Positions 7,810 through 9,683 of a DNA stretch of 9,683 nucleotides are shown here, piece after piece. The position numbers and the translations under genes were made by a program. Where the stretch lies: assembly GCA_002348005.1 (NCBI GenBank), contig DDYQ01000041.1:1-9683 (forward strand), written 5' to 3'. Under the pieces are notes generated by a model, which saw only the letters and a program-made list of their open reading frames with translations, did no database searches and was not told where the DNA came from. Origin of the DNA: Desulfobacteraceae bacterium UBA2230 (lineage in GTDB: Bacteria; Desulfobacterota; Desulfobacteria; Desulfobacterales; Desulfosarcinaceae). The number at the start of each line of letters is the position of its first letter. Position 1 is the first letter of the stretch.

Positions 7810-7826
7810 ATTCAGGTCAATTCAGG
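7810..7826 (-). repeat. Tandem CCTGAAT repeat behind the -35 box
   Basis: On the minus strand CCTGAAT occurs twice (7826-7820 and 7816-7810) with starts exactly 10 bp apart, ending 5 bp upstream of the -35 hexamer. Two half-sites one helical turn apart next to a -35 are typical of an activator site, such as for a response regulator. The regulator is unknown and the repeat is short enough for chance. Confidence 0.4.
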
Positions 7827-7874
7827 AGGCAGCTGAGCAGGCATTGTTGCGCATGGGTGCCTTGCGCTGCGGGG

Positions 7875-7914
7875 GTTGCCATGGGCGGGGGCAACGGCGT
7901 CCGGCGTTGGCCCC
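7875..7914 (-). other. Overlapping GC-rich hairpins downstream of rnd
   Basis: CAACG (7892-7896) can pair with CGTTG (7905-7909), extended by GGGG (7888-7891) with CCCC (7911-7914) around one bulged base. A second perfect 6-bp stem, GTTGCC (7875-7880) with GGCAAC (7890-7895), uses the same bases, so the two are mutually exclusive. They lie about 85 nt beyond the rnd stop. No T-tract follows on the minus strand, so this is at best a processing or attenuation structure rather than a classical terminator. Confidence 0.4.
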
Positions 7915-7999
7915 TGCAGGCGTCACCGCGTGGACCGAAACGGTATCAGATGAGACGCATCGGACGCGATGATCGACAGGGAAGCCGGTCGGCTGGTAT

Positions 8000-9169
8000 T
8001 CAGGCATTCACCCGTTTGAGTATGTTGACGATCTGCTGACCGAAGGCGTCCACTTGCCAGCGATGAATACCGGGTACGGTCGCCAGCTCGTCAGGGCTCT
8101 GGGGCTTGTGAATCGCGATATCGCGAATCAGGGCCTTGTTGAACAACAGCGCCGGATCCAGTCCCAGCTTGGCGGCCACCTGGTCGCGCCACGTCCGTAA
8201 AGCTTTAACACGCGCCGGAACGCGTGGTGAAAGCCGCGGGGATTTGCGCCTGGGATAACAGCTCATTTGCTCAGGGGGCGCAGCCTGCGCGTTCTGCACC
8301 GCAGACAGTATCGCCGAACCATACATCTCGATCTGACGCGGACTCAGAATATCGCTGCGTTCGATCTCCTTGCGGCTGCCGGGCAGTGTGGTGGCGATTT
8401 TGAGAATCGCTGCATTGCTCATTATTTTGAACAGGGGCCGATCCTTTTGCCGCGCCAAACCATCGCGCAGTCGCAGCAAGGCCTCCAGAACGGTCAGTTG
8501 CCGGGAAGTCATACGGCCGGCTCCCTTGACGCGCAGAAACAGGGGGCCCTTGCACTCTTCGTGAGGACGCACCTGGCTCAGCAGATCGCATTCCTCACGC
8601 ACCCAGTCCAGTCGTCCCTTCTGTTCAAGCTCCTTCATCAATGCCTTGGCGATCGGTATCAGAAACATGACATCCCCGGCCGCATAGGCGATCATATCAT
8701 CCGGCAGAGGGCGCCGGGACCAATCCTTCTTCTGATACTTCTTATTCAGCTCGACGCCGAATCTCTGACTGACCACCGATTCCAGCCCGGTCTCCTTATA
8801 GCCCAGGTACATGCTGGCCAGTTGGGTATCGAAAAGGTTATGGATGGTGATCCCGAAGTCCCGGTAAAGCGACCGCACATCGTAATCCGCGCCATGGAAC
8901 ACTTTGCAGCGGGCGCTGTCCTCGAACAGAGGCCGCAGTGCACTCATGTCGCCGACCCGCAACGCATCGATCACCACCGTATGACCGTTGGCAGCCATTT
9001 GCAGCAGGCAGACCCGCTCACGGTAATGAAACATCGAGTCGGCTTCGAGATCCACCGCCACCATATCACTCTGCATTGCTTCGCGTGCAAAGGCCGCGAG
9101 CCCGCGCTCCGAGGTAATCAGTTCATAAACCGGGTTCTCCGGTATCTTTATATTTTTTTCTTGACCCAC
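8000..9169 (-). CDS. rnd: Ribonuclease D (DEDD-family 3'-5' exoribonuclease)
   Basis: 389 aa, close to E. coli RNase D (375 aa), cytoplasmic. RNase D trims the 3' ends of tRNA precursors and other small stable RNAs in a metal-dependent reaction. The DEDDy nuclease domain covers about 12-195. Exo I is DLE (D40, E42), Exo II is HGADYDV with D97, and Exo III is YAAGD (Y162, D166), so all catalytic residues are present. Two HRDC domains follow, at roughly 217-296 and 317-389. The first has LRLRDGLARQKDRP and the second has LRTWRDQVAAKLGLDP and ATVPGIHRWQVDAFG. The start is GTG with AGGAG 10 nt upstream (plus 9180-9184). It is transcribed divergently from thrS and shares a 177-bp intergenic region with it. 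No clear rnd promoter was recognised. Confidence 0.93.
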   Translation of the reverse strand: MGQEKNIKIPENPVYELITSERGLAAFAREAMQSDMVAVDLEADSMFHYRERVCLLQMAANGHTVVIDALRVGDMSALRPLFEDSARCKVFHGADYDVRSLYRDFGITIHNLFDTQLASMYLGYKETGLESVVSQRFGVELNKKYQKKDWSRRPLPDDMIAYAAGDVMFLIPIAKALMKELEQKGRLDWVREECDLLSQVRPHEECKGPLFLRVKGAGRMTSRQLTVLEALLRLRDGLARQKDRPLFKIMSNAAILKIATTLPGSRKEIERSDILSPRQIEMYGSAILSAVQNAQAAPPEQMSCYPRRKSPRLSPRVPARVKALRTWRDQVAAKLGLDPALLFNKALIRDIAIHKPQSPDELATVPGIHRWQVDAFGQQIVNILKRVNA

Positions 9170-9346
9170 GGGGGTATTTCTCCTACTTCATTGAATTTGT
9201 CAGTATCAGCCCGTAATAATTGAGGTTACCTTAACGGTTCCACAGCGATTGACATCCGTGACGTCCGTTGGATCTTATTATCAAGCAATTCGTCCGTTTG
9301 AACGGCTTGTCAAGATCTCTCAGGCCGATTTCACAAAGGAAATATT
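9170..9346. promoter_or_regulatory. Divergent rnd/thrS intergenic region
   Basis: 177 bp between two diverging start codons. For thrS, TTGACA (9249-9254, perfect -35) is followed after 18 nt by TCTTAT (9273-9278, 4 of 6 to the -10 consensus). The thrS ribosome binding site is AAAGGA (9335-9340), 6 nt from the ATG. An 8-mer CGTCCGTT is repeated at 9262-9269 and 9291-9298. A hairpin CCGTT (9294-9298) / AACGG (9301-9305) lies in the thrS leader. For rnd only the AGGAG site is clear. Confidence 0.5.
9282..9317 (+). other. Stem-loop in the thrS leader
   Basis: CCGTT/AACGG (9294-9298 with 9301-9305) forms a tight stem. It is enclosed by CAAG (9282-9285) with CTTG (9306-9309), leaving an internal bulge that contains CGT (9291-9293). 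Further out, GATCTT (9271-9276) could pair with AAGATC (9312-9317), but those bases overlap the predicted -10, so that arm is probably not transcribed. In E. coli ThrS represses its own translation by binding tRNA-Thr-like leader stems. A similar role here is only a suggestion. Confidence 0.3.
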
Positions 9347-9683
9347 ATGGTCAGTATAACACTTCCCGACGGGAGTACCAAGGAATTTGACCGCGAACCC
9401 AGCGGCCTGGATGTGGCCAGAAGCATCTCCGAGGGCCTGGCGCGCAATTGTGTCGCCATGGATCTGGACGGTCGACTGGTGGACCTTGACCGCACGATCG
9501 ACCGGAACGCAAAAGTGCGGCTGATCACCACCAAAGACCCCGAGGCGCTGGAGATCATGCGGCACAGCGCCGCCCACGTGATGGCCCAGGCGGTGTTGCG
9601 GCTTTATCCATCGGCCCGTCTGACCATCGGTCCGGTGATCGAGGACGGTTTCTACTACGATATCGACATGCCGCCGATTTCCG
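9347..9683 (+). CDS. thrS: Threonyl-tRNA synthetase, N-terminal part (cut by window edge)
   Basis: 112 codons are visible and the frame is open to the right edge. ThrS charges tRNA-Thr with threonine and removes mischarged serine in its N2 editing domain. Residues 1 to about 61 form the TGS domain (it opens with ITLPDGS, and the pattern GLDVARSIS is typical). The editing domain starts with HSAAH (H73, H77), the conserved HxxxH pair, at the same numbering as in E. coli. IGPVIEDGFYYD (94-105) is a strong ThrS signature. The ATG has AAAGGA 6 nt upstream. The class II catalytic core lies beyond the window, so completeness of the gene cannot be judged. Confidence 0.95.
   Translation, partial: MVSITLPDGSTKEFDREPSGLDVARSISEGLARNCVAMDLDGRLVDLDRTIDRNAKVRLITTKDPEALEIMRHSAAHVMAQAVLRLYPSARLTIGPVIEDGFYYDIDMPPIS

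Larger units (their letters stand above)
7573..7999. other. Gene-free interval between rnd and the prkA1 operon
   Basis: The 427 bases between the rnd stop and the prkA1 start hold no convincing gene. Reading leftward: a GC-rich segment with two overlapping hairpins (7875-7914), a direct repeat (7810-7826), a promoter (7777-7804), then a leader with a 5-bp hairpin (GGATC 7735-7739 / GATCC 7745-7749) and an inverted repeat (7657-7678). No U-tract terminator for rnd was found, so read-through from rnd into the operon cannot be excluded. Confidence 0.7.

Noticed and set aside
7868..7882. Sigma54-like TGGCA...GC on the minus strand
   Set aside because: The distance between the GG and GC pairs is 8 nt rather than the required 10.
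8267..9223. A 318-codon plus-strand open frame opposite rnd
   Set aside because: RNase D on the other strand carries all catalytic residues in order; this frame has no motif and no clear ribosome binding site.
9276..9281. TATTAT as the thrS -10 box
   Set aside because: It would be 21 nt from the TTGACA, too far; TCTTAT at 18 nt fits better.

Overview
The window looks like a piece of a Gram-negative chromosome of moderate GC content. The gene set (a four-gene PrkA/PrkA/DUF444/SpoVR cluster next to rnd and thrS) and the protein style suggest a deltaproteobacterium-type organism (Desulfobacterota, for example a sulfate reducer). That assignment is inference from gene content, not a database match. 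No mobile element, CRISPR array, tRNA, rRNA or integration site was seen.

Layout, left to right: almost everything lies on the minus strand. Transcription of the main block starts near 7770 and runs leftward through prkA1 (7572-5488), a DUF444/YeaH-type von Willebrand A protein (5472-4105), spoVR (4059-2425) and prkA2 (2423-75). Gaps are 15, 45 and 1 nt, so this is an operon. A good ribosome binding site and an ATG at positions 6-4 suggest a fifth operon gene running off the left edge. Upstream of prkA1 is a 427-base gene-free interval. It holds a sigma70-like promoter, a tandem 7-bp repeat just behind its -35 box, a long leader with an inverted repeat, and a GC-rich pair of overlapping hairpins behind the next gene. 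Right of it are rnd (RNase D, minus strand, 9169-8000) and the divergent first 112 codons of thrS (threonyl-tRNA synthetase, plus strand, from 9347), which is cut by the window edge.

How the genes work together: PrkA proteins are AAA+-type ATPases known as serine protein kinases (YeaG in E. coli). They are typically found with a DUF444 protein (YeaH) and SpoVR (YcgB), a set tied to starvation, stationary phase or sporulation. AAA+ ATPase plus MIDAS-type VWA protein is also the design of MoxR/VWA and Mg-chelatase I/D pairs. The most striking feature is that the two PrkA paralogues have diverged in a reciprocal way. PrkA2 keeps an internal CxxH...CxxC metal-site candidate and lacks the C-terminal CxxC. 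PrkA1 keeps the C-terminal CxxC and has lost the internal site. This suggests a heteromeric two-subunit PrkA machine, an inference that can be tested. The rnd and thrS genes are ordinary housekeeping neighbours.
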